Of a stretch of DNA of 64,000 bases, positions 25,712 through 34,356 are shown piece by piece. The translations under genes and the position numbers were made by a program. This DNA comes from Actinomadura citrea (GTDB taxonomy: Bacteria; Actinomycetota; Actinomycetes; Streptosporangiales; Streptosporangiaceae), in assembly GCF_013409045.1 (NCBI RefSeq), contig NZ_JACCBT010000001.1, forward strand, positions 6,510,001-6,574,000. Direction: 5' to 3'. Position 1 is the stretch's first letter. Every line of letters starts with the position of its first letter. The notes under the pieces were generated by a model. The model did no database searches and was not told the origin of the DNA. It was given only the letters and a program-made list of their open reading frames with translations.

Positions 25712-26238
25712 CCGGGCTGCTCGCCGGGATCGCCGCCGTCACGGTCCCGCTCGTCCTGCTGGCGTCGCTGGCCGGGCAGGTCAGGCGCCCGGCGGCGCTG
25801 GCCGCCGCGCTGCGGGCGCACCGGGTGCTCCCGGCCGCCCTCGCCGGCGCGACCGCGGCGGCCGTGATCGCCGCGGAGGCGCTGATCGGCGTCACCGGAG
25901 CGGCGGCGCTGCTGCTCCGGCTGGACGGTCCGGTGCGCGCGGCCGGCGGGGCGGCGGCCGTCCTGCTGGCCCTGTACGCGGCCTACGCGGCGCACGTGGC
26001 CCGTACCCGGCACGGTGTCCCCTGCGGATGCGGCGGCGGCGGCACGCCGATGAACGGCTGGGTCGCGGGACGGGCCGCCGCGCTCTGCGCGCTCGCCCTC
26101 ACCGGCGCCCTGCACGGGCTTCCGGCCGGCTCCACCTTGTACGAGTCGTCCGTGGAGGTCGCGGCGGGGCTGGGGTTCGCCGTGCTCCTCTGGACGCTCC
26201 CGCACGCCATGACCGAGGAGAGGAGGACGGCCGGATGA
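25708..26238 (+). CDS. MauE-like membrane protein (DoxX-like)
   Basis: 176 aa, four to five helices. The pattern VLLASLAGQVRRPAALAAALRAHRVLP matches the MauE family; the cysteines of GVPCGCGGGG (Cys106, Cys108) sit at the end of helix 3, where MauE-type proteins carry a redox pair. MauE in methylotrophs is needed, with MauD, for disulfide formation in the cysteine-rich light chain of methylamine dehydrogenase. Both ends are coupled (GTGA at the start, ATGA at the end). Confidence 0.83.
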   Translation: MTGLLAGIAAVTVPLVLLASLAGQVRRPAALAAALRAHRVLPAALAGATAAAVIAAEALIGVTGAAALLLRLDGPVRAAGGAAAVLLALYAAYAAHVARTRHGVPCGCGGGGTPMNGWVAGRAAALCALALTGALHGLPAGSTLYESSVEVAAGLGFAVLLWTLPHAMTEERRTAG

Positions 26239-26696
26239 GCTTCCAGAACAGCGCGCTCCTGCTGTCATGGGCGGCGATCCTGCTGCTCGCCCTGGTGGTC
26301 GCCGGACTCGTCCGGCAGGTCCACGCGCTCGGCCGGGGGGCCTCACGGCCCGCCGGGCTCGGCCCCGCCGCGGGCGCGCCCGCGCCCGCCTTCGACCGCC
26401 TCGGGCCCGGCCTGCTGCTCTTCCTGGACCGCGAGTGCGGCGTGTGCGCGGACGTCCTCGCCGCCGTCCCGATCGGACGGCCGCTGCACGCGATCTTCGC
26501 GGGGCCGCCGCCCGACGAGGCGCCGCGTCCCGGTGTGACCGTGCTGGCCGGCGAGCAGGACGGCCTGTTCGCCGACTACCGCGTCCCCGCGACCCCGTTC
26601 GCCGTGCTGGTCGGCGCCGACGGGCGCGTGCGGGCCGCCGAGCCCGTCGGCTCTCCCGAAGCCCTCCGCGCCCTCACCCTGGAGGCGGCACGATGA
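26235..26696 (+). CDS. MauD-like membrane-anchored thioredoxin-fold protein
   Basis: 153 aa. One N-terminal anchor helix (residues 6-27), then a short thioredoxin-like domain with ECGVCADVL (CxxC at 68/71) and the cis-proline loop in RVPATPFAVLVGADG. This is the layout of MauD, thought to oxidise or isomerise cysteines outside the membrane. It starts at an ATGA overlap with the MauE-like gene and ends at another with the Cys-rich gene, so redox partner and substrate are made together. Confidence 0.85.
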   Translation: MSFQNSALLLSWAAILLLALVVAGLVRQVHALGRGASRPAGLGPAAGAPAPAFDRLGPGLLLFLDRECGVCADVLAAVPIGRPLHAIFAGPPPDEAPRPGVTVLAGEQDGLFADYRVPATPFAVLVGADGRVRAAEPVGSPEALRALTLEAAR

Positions 26697-27247
26697 TCGA
26701 ACTGGAAGACGTCCCGCCGCTGCGCGGCCCCCGCCCGGCCGGGGCGCAGCGCGTCCGGCGGCGCCCGGTGCCCGCGGACGAGCGGCGGTTCCGCCCGGTG
26801 CGGCGCAGCGTCCTCACCGGGCTCGCCGCCGCGGGCGCCACCGCCGGCCTGAAGGCCCTCGGCGTCTTCCCTCCCGCGCGGGAGGCGCTCGCATCGGGCT
26901 TCCAGCTGGTCGGCTACTACGACATCTATCCGCGCTGCCCCTCGTACGCGGCCAACCACAACTGCTCCCCCGGCTGCGGGCCCAGCCTGGTGTGCAGCGT
27001 GTGCTGCCGCACGAGCGGGAAGTACAAGGGCTTCCACAAGTCCGGCGTGTCGGACCCGGGCCGCTACAAGCTGCGCCCCAGCCAGTGCTACGGCGGCGGC
27101 TACGACGGGTGGCTCTGGGCCTACGCCAAGAGCTGCGGCAGCTGCAAGAAGGGCGTCACCTGGCGCTGTCATGACGGCTGGAAGAAATCCAAGAAGGGCA
27201 ACTGGTACAAGACCATCTGCCGCAAGGCGATGGCGTGCAAGAACTGA
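26693..27247 (+). CDS. Tat-exported cysteine-rich protein (12 Cys)
   Basis: 184 aa. Residues 31-68 read as a twin-arginine signal (RPVRRSVLTGLAAAGATAGL), so the protein is exported folded or with a cofactor. The mature part, from about residue 70, has 12 cysteines (82, 91, 95, 101, 104, 105, 132, 148, 151, 159, 176, 182) and 5 tryptophans. Twelve cysteines in a Tat-exported domain of this size, after MauE and MauD homologues, recalls the methylamine dehydrogenase light chain (MauA), but I see no alignment good enough to claim TTQ cofactor, and MauB, MauG and MauF are absent. Start is an ATGA overlap. Confidence 0.82.
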   Translation: MIELEDVPPLRGPRPAGAQRVRRRPVPADERRFRPVRRSVLTGLAAAGATAGLKALGVFPPAREALASGFQLVGYYDIYPRCPSYAANHNCSPGCGPSLVCSVCCRTSGKYKGFHKSGVSDPGRYKLRPSQCYGGGYDGWLWAYAKSCGSCKKGVTWRCHDGWKKSKKGNWYKTICRKAMACKN

Positions 27248-27402
27248 CCGCCGGGCGGCTGCGGCGGGGCACGACCGACCCGCTCCTGCCCGTCGCCGCC
27301 CTCGCGCTCCTGGCGGTGTCGGCCGCCGCCCTGGACGCCGCCGTCCTGTGCTGGGCGTCGATCGGCGCGCTCGCCGGGTTCTCCCTGTCGGGCAGTGTCT
27401 GA
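27235..27402 (+). CDS. Small two-helix membrane protein (55 aa)
   Basis: Starts at GTG 27235 inside the end of the Cys-rich gene (13-bp overlap) with AAGG at 7 nt: MQELTAGRLRRGTTD, then about 38 hydrophobic residues ending FSLSGSV. It stops at TGA 27400. The next gene is in the same frame only 18 nt later and lacks a ribosome site, so the two may be one membrane protein split by a stop codon. Either way it belongs to the cassette. Confidence 0.6.
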   Translation: MQELTAGRLRRGTTDPLLPVAALALLAVSAAALDAAVLCWASIGALAGFSLSGSV

Positions 27403-27420
27403 ACGCGCAACAGCGAATCC

Positions 27421-27975
27421 GTGCTGTTCTCGCCAGGTTGGCGGGCCCCCGTACGGCAGGGCGAGGTCCTGGCCGTCTTCACCCTCGGGCTCCTGCTCGG
27501 AGGCACGCTCACCGCGACGGTGATCTGGCTGTCGTCCGGCCTCTCCGCGCCGCTCCCGGCGTCCGTCCGGACCGCCGCGGTCCTCGCCGTCGCCGGGCTG
27601 GGAGCCGCGAGGGAGGCCGGGCTGGTCCGCGTCCCGCTCCCCCAGAACGCCCGCCAGATCCCCCAGGACGTCCTGCAAACCCGCCTCCGCAAGGGCGCCC
27701 TCCAGTTCGGCTTCGAACTCGGAACCGGCGTCCGCACCTACGTCTCCGCCACGGCCCCCTATGTCCTGGCGCTGGGCCTGCTCCTCGTCCACGAGGACCC
27801 GCTCACCACCGTCCTGACGGGCACGGCCTTCGGCGCCGGGCGCGCGCTGAGCGCCCTCCTCACCTACCTGGCCCGCGACGATCGACGGGACGCCGCGATG
27901 GCCGCCCGCATGCCGCCCGTGAAGAACGCCACCGCCCTCGCGTCCCTCGCCGCCCTCGCCCTCCTGCTGCTGTGA
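27421..27975 (+). CDS. Hypothetical membrane protein, end of Mau-like cassette
   Basis: 184 aa from GTG 27421, four to five helices. No Shine-Dalgarno site precedes it; its frame is continuous with the 55-aa ORF upstream apart from one TGA. The soluble loop PLPQNARQIPQDVLQTRLRKG and the segment LQFGFELGTGVRTYVSATAPY are polar and look conserved. I do not recognise the family. Location suggests a membrane partner of the exported Cys-rich protein, perhaps analogous to the several membrane proteins of mau operons. Confidence 0.68.
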   Translation: MLFSPGWRAPVRQGEVLAVFTLGLLLGGTLTATVIWLSSGLSAPLPASVRTAAVLAVAGLGAAREAGLVRVPLPQNARQIPQDVLQTRLRKGALQFGFELGTGVRTYVSATAPYVLALGLLLVHEDPLTTVLTGTAFGAGRALSALLTYLARDDRRDAAMAARMPPVKNATALASLAALALLLL

Positions 27976-28012
27976 CCGGAGGGCGCTCGGGCTTGACGGA
28001 TGTCCGGAAGGC

Positions 28013-28030
28013 TCGGTTCGATGGAACCGA
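28013..28030. promoter_or_regulatory. TCGGTTC-N4-GAACCGA operator upstream of P450
   Basis: An 18-bp perfect inverted repeat 31 bp before the P450 start. TTGACG at 27993-27998 is a plausible -35, placing TTCGAT (28017-28022) as a weak -10 inside the palindrome, typical for repression. Regulator not in window. Confidence 0.6.
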
Positions 28031-28061
28031 ACGGCGTTCTGACTTCTGAGGACGGTGTGCG

Positions 28062-29345
28062 GTGACGACGACGGCACGGGCGACCCAGGACGACCTGTCC
28101 GATCTGGCCTTCTGGTCGCTGCCCCCGGACCGGCGGCTGGCGGCGTTCGCGCGGCTGCGCGAGCGCGAGCATCCGGCGTTCTTCCCGGAGCTCAAGCTGC
28201 CGTTCATCCGGACCGGGCCCGGCTACTACGCGCTCACCCGGCACGCGGACGTGGTGGAGGCCAGCCGGACGCCGGAGGTGTTCAGCAGCGAGCCGTGCTC
28301 GAACAGCATCGCCGACCTGCCCCGGTACATGGCCCGCTACTTCGGCTCGATGATCAACATGGACGACCCGCGGCACGCCAAGATCCGCCGGATCGTCTCG
28401 CGGGCGTTCACCCCGCGCGTCCTCGCCAAGCTGGAGACCGACCTGCAGGCGACCGCGACGCGGATCGTCGACGACCTGGAGCGCAAGGGGTCGGCCGACT
28501 TCGTCACCGACGTCGCGGCGCGGCTGCCCGTGCAGGTCATCTGCGACATGATGGGCATCCCCGAGCGGGTGCGCCCGATGGTGTACGACCGGACGAACAC
28601 CATCCTGGGGCTCGGCGACCCCGAGTACACCGGCGGCAAGGACGTGACCCGCGAGGGCATCACCCGGATCGGCGTCCTGTACGGGCTGCTCATGGCGATG
28701 TCCGCGGGGTACGAGCTCAACCACCTGGCGATGAAGCTCGCCCGCAGGCGCCGCCGGCACCCCGGCGACGACCTCGTGTCGCGGCTGGTCTCGGCCAACG
28801 TCGACGGCGAGTCCCTGACCGACCAGGAGATCGGCTCGTTCTTCATCCTGCTCGTCGTGGCCGGCAACGAGACGACCCGCAACGCCATGACGCACGGGCT
28901 GAAGCTGTTCACCGACAACCCCGAGCAGCGGGCGCTGCTGATGGAGGACTTCGACGCGCGCGTCCCGGGGGCGGTCGAGGAGATCGTCCGGATGGCGACA
29001 CCGGTCATCCAGTTCCGCCGGACCGTGACCCGCGACCACGAGATGCACGGTCAGCGGTACAAGGCCGGTGACAAGGTCCTGCTGTTCTACAACTCCGCGA
29101 ACCGCGACGCGGAGGTGTTCACGGACCCGGACGTCTTCGACATCACCCGCTCCCCCAACCCGCACGTCGGCTTCGGCGGCCCCGGCCCGCACTTCTGCCT
29201 GGGCGCGAACCTGGCCCGGCAGGAGATCACGGTGATGTTCCGGGAGCTGTTCACCCGCGTCCCGGACATCCGGGCGAGCGGCGAGCCGAAGATGCTCTAC
29301 TCCAACTTCATCAACGGCATCAAGCACCTGCCCTGCACGCTGTGA
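28062..29345 (+). CDS. Cytochrome P450, CYP124/125/142-like
   Basis: 427 aa, complete. I-helix oxygen motif AGNETT (267-272), ExxR pair Glu307/Arg310, and heme loop FGGPGPHFCLGANLA with Cys379. The phrases HVGFGGPGPHFCLG, INMDDPRHAKIRRIVSRAFTP and GNETTRNAMTHG recall the CYP124/125/142 group that hydroxylates steroid side chains or methyl-branched lipids. GTG 28062 is the only sensible start (GAGG about 10 nt upstream). No ferredoxin is adjacent. The neighbouring PF10118 protein is also common in lipid-degrading actinomycetes, but substrate assignment is inference. Confidence 0.92.
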   Translation: MTTTARATQDDLSDLAFWSLPPDRRLAAFARLREREHPAFFPELKLPFIRTGPGYYALTRHADVVEASRTPEVFSSEPCSNSIADLPRYMARYFGSMINMDDPRHAKIRRIVSRAFTPRVLAKLETDLQATATRIVDDLERKGSADFVTDVAARLPVQVICDMMGIPERVRPMVYDRTNTILGLGDPEYTGGKDVTREGITRIGVLYGLLMAMSAGYELNHLAMKLARRRRRHPGDDLVSRLVSANVDGESLTDQEIGSFFILLVVAGNETTRNAMTHGLKLFTDNPEQRALLMEDFDARVPGAVEEIVRMATPVIQFRRTVTRDHEMHGQRYKAGDKVLLFYNSANRDAEVFTDPDVFDITRSPNPHVGFGGPGPHFCLGANLARQEITVMFRELFTRVPDIRASGEPKMLYSNFINGIKHLPCTL

Positions 29346-29355
29346 GCGGCGCGGT

Positions 29356-30243
29356 TCAGGACGCCCGGCGGCCGGCGTCCCGCGCCGCGGGCGACACCGC
29401 GAGGTAGTCGAGCGCCCGCTGCGTCGAGCATGCGCGGGACGGGTGGTAGTCGCGCCGCAGGTACGCGCGGCCGGCGGAGATCATGAACCGGTTGCCGGGG
29501 AACAGCCCGCGCCGCACGGCCCGCCGGTAGTCGCGGATCCGCGGGCGGACGCCCCTCAGCGTCGGGTCGGCCCGGCACAGGAACACGGCCCCGGCGTACA
29601 CCATCAGCGGCAGCGCGAGGACGCCGATGAAGAACGCGATGAACCGCATCCAGTACCGCCCGGCCACGTGCTGGTAGACGTCGAACGCGACGGACCGGTG
29701 CTCGACCTCCTCGGCGCCGTGCCAGCGCAGCAGGTCCATCATCGTCGGATCGGCGCCGGCCTCGTCCAGCTCACGGGCGTCCAGGATCCACTGCCCGAGC
29801 ACCGCCGTGTAGTGCTCGATGCCCGCGATGACGCCGATCCGGACGAACAGCCAGCGCTTGCGCGGCAGGAGCGGCACCGGGCACCGGTCGCCGAGGATCC
29901 GCCGGAACACCCACTCGATCCGGTCGGTGAGGGGGCCCGGGTCGAGGCCCTGCTCCCGCATCTGCCGGTCCAGGACGCCCTGGTGGGAGTAGGCGTGCAC
30001 GGCCTCCTGACCCATGAAGCCCTTGACCTCGTGGTAGAGGCGCTCGTCGTCCCGCACGAGCGGGAGCGCCTCCTTGTAGACGTGCACGAACCACCGTTCG
30101 CCCGCGGGCAGCAGCAGGTGCAGGACGTTGATGAAGTGCGTGGCGACCGGCTCGTCCGGGATCCAGTGCAGCGGCGTGTCCGCCCAGTCGAACCGCACCC
30201 GGCGGGGGGCGATCACGGGGTGCCGCTCGTCGATGTCGCTCAA
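29356..30243 (-). CDS. PF10118 metal-dependent hydrolase family protein
   Basis: 295 aa. Ferritin-like helices carry acidic and histidine pairs: GQEAVHAYSHQ, GIEHYTAVLGQ and HGAEEVEHRSVAFDVYQ, the metal ligands expected in this family. One hydrophobic stretch near residue 205 may anchor it. The start is TTG 30243, supported by GGAGG 7 nt upstream; no ATG or GTG is near. Convergent with the P450. The hydrolase label is historical; a di-iron oxidative role is equally possible. Confidence 0.85.
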   Translation of the reverse strand: MSDIDERHPVIAPRRVRFDWADTPLHWIPDEPVATHFINVLHLLLPAGERWFVHVYKEALPLVRDDERLYHEVKGFMGQEAVHAYSHQGVLDRQMREQGLDPGPLTDRIEWVFRRILGDRCPVPLLPRKRWLFVRIGVIAGIEHYTAVLGQWILDARELDEAGADPTMMDLLRWHGAEEVEHRSVAFDVYQHVAGRYWMRFIAFFIGVLALPLMVYAGAVFLCRADPTLRGVRPRIRDYRRAVRRGLFPGNRFMISAGRAYLRRDYHPSRACSTQRALDYLAVSPAARDAGRRAS

Positions 30244-30295
30244 CCCGTCTCCTCCCGCGCCGCGCCGGACCGGACGCGTCCCGCGGCGACAGCTA

Positions 30296-30314
30296 ATTAG
30301 ACTGGAAATCTAAT
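30296..30314. promoter_or_regulatory. ATTAGA-N7-TCTAAT operator
   Basis: A 19-bp inverted repeat, unusually AT-rich for this genome, 53 bp upstream of the PF10118 gene. Shape and size fit a TetR or MarR operator; it lies in its likely core promoter. Confidence 0.6.
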
Positions 30315-30358
30315 ATGTGGAGTGCGCCGGACCCCCGTCAAGGCCCGGCCGGGGTGAT

Positions 30359-32884
30359 CTACGTCGCGGGGGCCAGGACGACGTCGACGGTGAGCGCGGC
30401 GGGGGCGTCCTCCAGGGTCAGGTCGGCGATCCGCCCGGCCGCGGCCAGGTCCGGGCGCGCGATCCGCGTCACCTGCGAGCCGCGCACGACCGCGCTGGTC
30501 ACGTCGGCGCGCATCGACGCCCTGGCCTCCGACTTGGCCTTGCGGACCTGCCGGAGCGCCTCGCCCGTCGCCGCGAGAACGGCAGGGTCGCCGCCCGGCG
30601 GCAGTTCGGCGGCCGACGGCCACGAGGCCGTGTGCACCGACCCGTGCCGCCACCACGACCAGACCTCCTCGGTCACGAACGGCAGGACGGGCGCGAACAG
30701 GCGCAGCAGCACCGACAGCGCGGCGCGCAGCGCCGCACGCGCGGACAGCGCCTGCGGCCCGTCCCCGTAGGCGCGGGCCTTGACCAGCTCCAGGTAGTCG
30801 TCGCAGAACTCCCAGAAGAACCGCTCGGTGCGCTCCAGAGCGCGCGCGTAGTCGTAGCCCTCGAACGCCTCCGTCGCCTCCTCGACGACCCCGGCCAACG
30901 CCGCCAGCATCGCCTTGTCCAGCGGCTCGGTGACCGGAGCGTCCGGGGCCGCCGCACCGAGCCCGAGCACGAACTTCGACGCGTTGAGGATCTTGATGGC
31001 CAGGCGGCGGCCGACCTTGATCTGGCCGGTGTCGAACGCGGTGTCGGTGCCGGGGCGCCCGCCGGCCGCCCAGTACCGGACGGCGTCGGAGCCGTACTCG
31101 CGCAGCAGGTCGATCGGCGTGACGACGTTCCCCTTGGACTTCGACATCTTCTTGCGGTCCGGGTCGAGGATCCACCCGGACAGGGCGGTGCCCTTCCACG
31201 GCAGCGAGCCGTGCTCCAGATGCGAGCGCACGACCGTGGAGAACAGCCACGTGCGGATGATGTCGTGCGCCTGCGGCCGGAGGTCGAAGGGGAAGACCCG
31301 GGCGAACAGGTCGGCGTCGCGCTCCCAGCCGCCCGCGATCTGCGGGGTCAGCGACGAGGTCGCCCAGGTGTCCATCACGTCGGGGTCGCCCGCGAAACCG
31401 CCCGGCCGGCCGCGCTGGTCCTCGGTGAAGCCCGGCGGGACGTCGGACGACGGGTCGACCGGCAGGGCGTCCTCGGCCGGCACGATCGGGTCGGCGTACA
31501 CGGGCTCGCCGGAGTCGTCCAGCCGGTACCACACGGGGATCGGCACCCCGAAGAACCGCTGCCGCGAGATCAGCCAGTCGCCGTTCAGGCCCTCGACCCA
31601 GTTCTCGTAGCGGGCCCGCATGTAGCCGGGATGCCATTCCAGCTCCCGCCCGCGGGCGAGCAGCTCCGCGCGGACGCCCTCGTCGCGGCCGCCGTTGCGG
31701 ATGTACCACTGCCGGGTCGTGACGATCTCCAGGGGCTTGCTGCCCTTCTCGTAGAACTTCACCGGCCGGCTGATCTTCCGGGGCTCGCCGTCCAGGTCGC
31801 CGGACTCGCGCAGCAGCTCGACGACGCGCTCCTTGGCCGAGAACACCGTCTTGCCCGCCAGCTCACCGTACGGTCGCGCGGGGACGCCCGGCGGCGGGTC
31901 GGCGGCGAGACGCCCGTCCCAGTCGATGACCGCGCGGGTGGGCAGGTCCAGCTCGCGCCACCAGGTGACGTCCGTGACGTCGCCGAACGTGCAGATCATC
32001 GCGATGCCGGAGCCCTTGTCGGGCTCGGCCAGCCGGTGCGCGACGACCGGGACGTCCACGCCGAACAGCGGCGTGCGCACGGTCGTGCCGAACAGCTCCT
32101 GGTACCGCTCGTCGTCGGGGTGCGCGACCAGCGCGACGCAGGCGGGCAGCAGCTCCGGCCGCGTCGTCTCGATGTAGACGGGGCGCTGGTCGCCGTGGAA
32201 CCGGATCCGGTAGAACGCGCCGGGGTGCTCGCGGTCCTCCAGCTCGGCCTGCGCGACGGCGGTGCGGAACGTGACGTCCCACAGCGTCGGCGCCTCGGAA
32301 ACGTAGGCCTCACCGCGGGCCAGGTTGCGCAGGAACGCGCGCTGGGACGCCGTCCGGGCGGTGTCGCCGATGGTGGTGTAGAGGTGGCTCCAGTCGACCG
32401 ACAGGCCGACGCGCCGCCACATCTCCTCGAAGGCCTTCTCGTCGACCTCGGTGAGCCGCTCGCACAGCTCGATGAAATTGCGCCGCGACACCGGCTGCTG
32501 GCGTTTCGGGTCGGGCTTGGCCGGGGGCTCGAAGTCCGGATCGTAGGGAAGGGACGGGTCGCACCGGACGCCGAAGTGGTTCTGCACGCGGCGCTCGGTC
32601 GGCAGGCCGTTATCGTCCCACCCCATCGGGTAGAAGACCGCCCGACCGCGCATGCGGTGATACCGGGCGACGGTGTCGGTGTGGGTGTAGGAGAAGACGT
32701 GGCCGACGTGGAGGGAGCCGCTCACGGTGGGCGGCGGGGTGTCGATCGAGTAGACCTCGCCGCGCGGCCGGGTGCGGTCGAAGCGGTGGACGCCCTCGTC
32801 CTCCCAGACGCGTACCCATCTGTCCTCCAGGCCGTCCAGGGAGGGCTTCGGAGGGACGTTCGAAGTACGCGGCTGCTCTGTCAT
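30359..32884 (-). CDS. valS: Valyl-tRNA synthetase, archaeal-type
   Basis: 841 aa, complete class I synthetase that charges tRNA-Val. The HIGH box appears as SGSLHVGH with the following [18 protein letters not shown], the editing domain as [20 protein letters not shown], and the KMSKS loop as [21 protein letters not shown] in place of the bacterial DHAGIATQ-type sequence points to the archaeal/rickettsial branch of ValRS rather than the standard bacterial one. No Shine-Dalgarno site precedes ATG 32884, but TACGAT ends 7 nt before it, so translation is probably leaderless. No T-box is visible. The genome may carry a second valS. Confidence 0.93.
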   Translation of the reverse strand: MTEQPRTSNVPPKPSLDGLEDRWVRVWEDEGVHRFDRTRPRGEVYSIDTPPPTVSGSLHVGHVFSYTHTDTVARYHRMRGRAVFYPMGWDDNGLPTERRVQNHFGVRCDPSLPYDPDFEPPAKPDPKRQQPVSRRNFIELCERLTEVDEKAFEEMWRRVGLSVDWSHLYTTIGDTARTASQRAFLRNLARGEAYVSEAPTLWDVTFRTAVAQAELEDREHPGAFYRIRFHGDQRPVYIETTRPELLPACVALVAHPDDERYQELFGTTVRTPLFGVDVPVVAHRLAEPDKGSGIAMICTFGDVTDVTWWRELDLPTRAVIDWDGRLAADPPPGVPARPYGELAGKTVFSAKERVVELLRESGDLDGEPRKISRPVKFYEKGSKPLEIVTTRQWYIRNGGRDEGVRAELLARGRELEWHPGYMRARYENWVEGLNGDWLISRQRFFGVPIPVWYRLDDSGEPVYADPIVPAEDALPVDPSSDVPPGFTEDQRGRPGGFAGDPDVMDTWATSSLTPQIAGGWERDADLFARVFPFDLRPQAHDIIRTWLFSTVVRSHLEHGSLPWKGTALSGWILDPDRKKMSKSKGNVVTPIDLLREYGSDAVRYWAAGGRPGTDTAFDTGQIKVGRRLAIKILNASKFVLGLGAAAPDAPVTEPLDKAMLAALAGVVEEATEAFEGYDYARALERTERFFWEFCDDYLELVKARAYGDGPQALSARAALRAALSVLLRLFAPVLPFVTEEVWSWWRHGSVHTASWPSAAELPPGGDPAVLAATGEALRQVRKAKSEARASMRADVTSAVVRGSQVTRIARPDLAAAGRIADLTLEDAPAALTVDVVLAPAT

Positions 32885-33012
32885 GAGGCCAATCGTATTG
32901 ATACCGGCCCGGGTCGCATGCCGATTGCCGGCGCCGACGCGGCGATCACCTTCCCCGCCGGGGGCGGGCCGTTCCGGTAGCGTCGGAGACGACAGGACGA
33001 GAGAGGACCAAC

Positions 33013-33300
33013 ATGGCGGACAAGGGCGACATCGGCTGGCGGGTGATGGCCGGCGCGGCCGCATTCGCGGGCGGCTTCGTCGCGAAGAAAGTCATCACGC
33101 TGGCCTGGAAGAAGAGCACCGGCAAGGAGCCCCCGACCAACCCCGAGTCCCCCGACGTGGCGCTGGCCGAGGCGATCGGATGGGCCGTGGTGATGGGCGT
33201 CGGCATGGAGGTCGCGCGGCTGCTCGCCACCCGCGCCGCCGCCCACCAGTGGGCCAAGGGCACCGGCCAGCTCCCGCAGAACCTCAAGGCCGACGTCTGA
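33013..33300 (+). CDS. DUF4235 small membrane protein
   Basis: 95 aa. N-terminal helix ([20 protein letters not shown]), a polar loop with [13 protein letters not shown], then a second helix ([20 protein letters not shown]): the DUF4235 pattern. GAGAGG is 6 nt before ATG 33013. Divergent from valS and followed by a very strong terminator, so it is transcribed alone. Function unknown. Confidence 0.9.
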   Translation: MADKGDIGWRVMAGAAAFAGGFVAKKVITLAWKKSTGKEPPTNPESPDVALAEAIGWAVVMGVGMEVARLLATRAAAHQWAKGTGQLPQNLKADV

Positions 33301-33343
33301 GACGTCCCGCGCCGGGGGCCTGACCCCCGGTCTGCGCCCATGC

Positions 33344-33390
33344 GCGTCGCGGCCGGTCCCTCCGATGATCGGAGGGACCGGCCGCGACGC
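33344..33390. terminator. 22-bp perfect hairpin
   Basis: Two 22-nt arms (33344-33365 and 33369-33390, beginning GCGTCGCGGCC and ending GGCCGCGACGC) are fully complementary around the 3-nt loop TGA. It separates DUF4235 from the convergent EcsC-like gene. This is the longest perfect stem in the window. Confidence 0.88.
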
Positions 33391-33485
33391 GTTCTCGTCG
33401 AGCCGGGGGCCCGGAAACGGCTTCGCCTCGTGGGACGCGCCGCCTCCTCGACACCCGCGTGTGCCGCCAGGGGGTGGGCGGCCCG

Positions 33486-34304
33486 CTACGGGTCCAGGCG
33501 ACGGGGCTGGTCGCCGGGGAGCGGGGGCAGGGAGCCGGCGATCTCCCGCAGGTCGGCCCGGACCTTCAGGGCCAGCCCCTTGGTCGCGGAGCGGTTGAGG
33601 GCGGCGCCGGCCGCGGCGCCGGTGAGCAGGGGGCCCATCGTGGACATGCTCCGGCCGAAGACGCGGAGCATGCGCCTGCGCAGCGCGCTCTTGGCGGCCG
33701 TGCCGAGAGCGCTGGTGAGGGTGCCGCCCTCCAGGGGGTTGATGCCGCGCTGCCGGGCCCAGGACGTGACGAACGCGGCACCGCGCGCGGTGCCGGTGCC
33801 CTGGACGCTGACGCCGTACACCTCGTGCAGCTCGGCGATCATCTTCACCTCGATGGCCGCGACGACGAGCGTCTCGGCGGCGAGCTGGGCGGGCGCCGTC
33901 AGCAGCAGCGGCGGGGCGGCGAACTCCACCGCGGCCAGCGCGCCTCCCGCGGCGCCGACGGCGGTCGTGGCGTTGCCCGCCGCCTTGACGATCCGGTCGG
34001 CGAGCTCCTCGCCCATCAGCCCGTGGTGGTGGGCCTGCAGGGTCTCCAGATCGCGGATCGGGATGTGCGGCGCGGTCGCGAGGAGCAGGTCGGCGAGCCA
34101 CCTGCCGCGCGCGAAGCCCGCGGCCCCCACCTTGCGGGCGCTCTGGCCGAGCAGTCTGGCCAGTCGCCCGAGCAGGCGGCCGCGGGTCTCGCGGTCCATG
34201 TCCTCGTCGGAGGCGAGCCGGCCGATCAGCTCGCCCAGCTCCGCGGAGCCGTCGCCGCGCGCCGGCCCCACCTCGCCATGACGCGGTTCGATCTCTTCCG
34301 TCAC
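33486..34304 (-). CDS. EcsC-like hypothetical protein
   Basis: 272 aa. A charged N-terminus, then a long helical region with hydrophobic patches (AAVEFAAPPLLLTAPAQLAA, TLVVAAIEVKMIAELHEVYG) that resembles the EcsC family of membrane-associated proteins, and a basic, small-residue C-terminus. GTG 34304 has AGAGG close upstream. It stands 52 bp after DUF4193 on the same strand and may be co-transcribed. The EcsC assignment is by resemblance only. Confidence 0.68.
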   Translation of the reverse strand: MTEEIEPRHGEVGPARGDGSAELGELIGRLASDEDMDRETRGRLLGRLARLLGQSARKVGAAGFARGRWLADLLLATAPHIPIRDLETLQAHHHGLMGEELADRIVKAAGNATTAVGAAGGALAAVEFAAPPLLLTAPAQLAAETLVVAAIEVKMIAELHEVYGVSVQGTGTARGAAFVTSWARQRGINPLEGGTLTSALGTAAKSALRRRMLRVFGRSMSTMGPLLTGAAAGAALNRSATKGLALKVRADLREIAGSLPPLPGDQPRRLDP

Positions 34305-34356
34305 CCCGCCTCTCCCGTCACGCGCCCTCTTCCCGTCACCCGGTGTCCGCCGCCGG

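Noticed and set aside
25013-27247. Functional methylamine dehydrogenase operon
   Set aside because: MauB, MauF, MauG and an amicyanin-type electron acceptor are absent, and the Cys-rich protein does not align convincingly with MauA. Only the MauE/MauD logic is retained.
32885-33012. T-box or attenuator upstream of valS
   Set aside because: The intergenic region is only 128 bp, shared with DUF4235, and no stem with a T-box sequence is visible; a leaderless start fits better.
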